A DNA stretch of 12,832 bases from NCBI GenBank assembly GCA_023266165.1, contig JAHFRR010000027.1:1-12832 (forward strand). The letters are read 5' to 3'. The stretch is from Thiotrichales bacterium (GTDB lineage: Bacteria; Pseudomonadota; Gammaproteobacteria; Francisellales; CACEW01). The position numbers and the translations under genes were made by a program. This document shows positions 11,948 through 12,832 of the stretch, piece by piece (within the stretch, counting starts at the first letter, position 1; the number at the start of each line of letters is the position of its first letter). The notes beneath the pieces are model-generated. The model had not been told where the DNA came from. It worked only from the letters and a program-made list of their open reading frames with translations, and did no database searches.

Positions 11948-12832
11948 ATAGCAAAGCAAGCGCCTCCGTACTGAGACAGCCCAAGCCTTTCTACGCAGTC
12001 TTTATGGTAGAGTTTTGGGAACGATTCGGCTTCTATGGCATGTGGGCCATTTTGGCCTATTACTTTGTCAAACAGATGCACTTAAGTGAAGCGGAAAGTT
12101 ACAATCTTTTCAGCGCCTTCACCGCACTGCTTTACGCCCTCACCAGTATCGGGGGCTACATTGGTGATAAAATCGTAGGTACCAAACGCACCATTGTGAT
12201 CGGCACGGTGTTCTTGATGGCAGGTTACTTCCTGCTGGGCTTTCATTCCTTGACATTCACCGCATTAGGCGTGATCGCTGTGGGTAACGGCCTGTTTAAA
12301 GCCAACCCCGCAAGCTTGCTGTCTAAATGCTATGAGAGCAATGACCCCAGACTCGACGGGGCTTTCACCATGTACTACATGTCTGTCAATATCGGCAGCG
12401 GCTTGTCCATGTTGTTGGTTCCCACGATTCAATCACATTTCGGTTTCTCTTGGGGATTCTGGGCAGCATCGATTGGTCTTGTGATTGGTCTTGCAAACTA
12501 CCTGATGATGTACCACTGGATGAAGGGCGTTGCCTCTGAAGCCGGTAAAAAGCCGATCCACTGGCCTAAGCTCATCGCGGTCATCATTCTTGCGATACTG
12601 GGCGTGTTTGCCTGCTCCTGGATTCTGCAACATCTGACCTTCGCACATTGGCTGATGACAGTCATCGGCATCGCAGTGGGTGCGTTCTTTATCACGCAAA
12701 TCGTGAAAGCCGCGCCGCATGAGCGTTGGAAGATGATCGTCGCCTTGATCTTGATGATTCAAGCGATTGCCTTCTTTATTCTGTATCAGCAAATGCCAAC
12801 CTCGCTGAACTTCTTTGCTATTAACAACGTCC
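11944..12832 (+). CDS. dtpA: DtpA-like proton-coupled di/tripeptide transporter (POT family), N-terminal part
   Basis: An inner-membrane proton symporter importing di- and tripeptides; 296 codons are present and the gene runs off the window. The POT signature ExxER is VEFWERFGFYG (Glu23, Glu26, Arg27). Segments nearly identical to E. coli DtpA include VGNGLFKANPASLLSKCYE, DPRLDGAFTMYYMSVNIGS and QQMPTSLNFFAINNV. Several transmembrane helices of the N-terminal bundle are visible, followed by the region corresponding to the two extra helices of bacterial POTs. The ATG overlaps the cca stop (ATGA). AAGGA (11932-11936) lies seven bases upstream. It may be read with cca or from the extended -10 at 11868. 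Peptide import pairs naturally with the Pip-like peptidase upstream, though that gene is in a separate unit. Confidence 0.95.
   Translation, partial: MNSKASASVLRQPKPFYAVFMVEFWERFGFYGMWAILAYYFVKQMHLSEAESYNLFSAFTALLYALTSIGGYIGDKIVGTKRTIVIGTVFLMAGYFLLGFHSLTFTALGVIAVGNGLFKANPASLLSKCYESNDPRLDGAFTMYYMSVNIGSGLSMLLVPTIQSHFGFSWGFWAASIGLVIGLANYLMMYHWMKGVASEAGKKPIHWPKLIAVIILAILGVFACSWILQHLTFAHWLMTVIGIAVGAFFITQIVKAAPHERWKMIVALILMIQAIAFFILYQQMPTSLNFFAINNV

Noticed and set aside
12433..12792. 119-codon minus-strand open frame in the DtpA-like gene
   Set aside because: Antisense to strongly conserved transporter sequence; His/Asp/Arg-rich composition is typical of a shadow frame.

Overview
This window looks like chromosomal DNA of a gammaproteobacterium. 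ThrS, Rep, DolP, EamA-like, Cca and DtpA-like proteins all resemble enterobacterial counterparts closely enough to recognise by eye, and the DtpA-like and Rep matches are near-continuous. A KimA-type potassium transporter and a Cca without an HD domain would suit a Legionella/Coxiella-like branch, but that placement is inference. No insertion sequence, prophage, CRISPR array or rRNA is visible, and no gap between genes exceeds about 180 bases.

Layout. Positions 1-505 (minus strand) hold the N-terminal part of thrS, reading out of the window. It is divergent from a KimA-like K+ transporter (669-2540, plus strand). Next, at 2662-3786, is a protein I could not name. If translation starts at the ATG with the good ribosome binding site, removal of Met exposes Thr, and the N-terminal half then reads like an HslV/proteasome-type Ntn hydrolase. 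A tRNA-Pro(CGG) with encoded CCA follows on the minus strand (3798-3874). A two-gene unit comes next: a proline-iminopeptidase-like hydrolase and an EamA-type exporter, joined by an ATGA overlap. It lies between two imperfect ~50-bp direct repeats, each carrying the tRNA-Pro 5' end and its upstream promoter region. The second repeat sits just before rep (5769-7799).

An isolated gene at 7978-8607 encodes a serine-recombinase-like protein. Its catalytic Ser and key Arg positions are replaced, but its C-terminal helix-turn-helix is intact. It has its own extended -10 promoter, a structured leader and tandem terminators, so it looks like a domesticated DNA-binding protein rather than a mobile-element resolvase. 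The rest of the window is a tightly packed plus-strand cluster: dolP (outer-membrane lipoprotein with two BON domains), a PAP2 phosphatase, a cytoplasmic cyclophilin, cca and a DtpA-like peptide transporter cut by the window end. Gaps there are 18 bases or less, or the genes overlap.

How the genes fit together. Much of the window is core housekeeping: tRNA charging (ThrS), CCA-end repair (Cca), a tRNA gene, replication-fork clearance (Rep), envelope maintenance (DolP, PAP2) and protein folding (cyclophilin). Peptide import (DtpA-like), N-terminal proline cleavage (Pip-like) and possible amino-acid export (EamA-like) would suit peptide-derived nutrition. The least explained items are the Thr-nucleophile protein, the recombinase-like protein with a degenerate active site, and the tRNA-derived repeats around pip-eamA.
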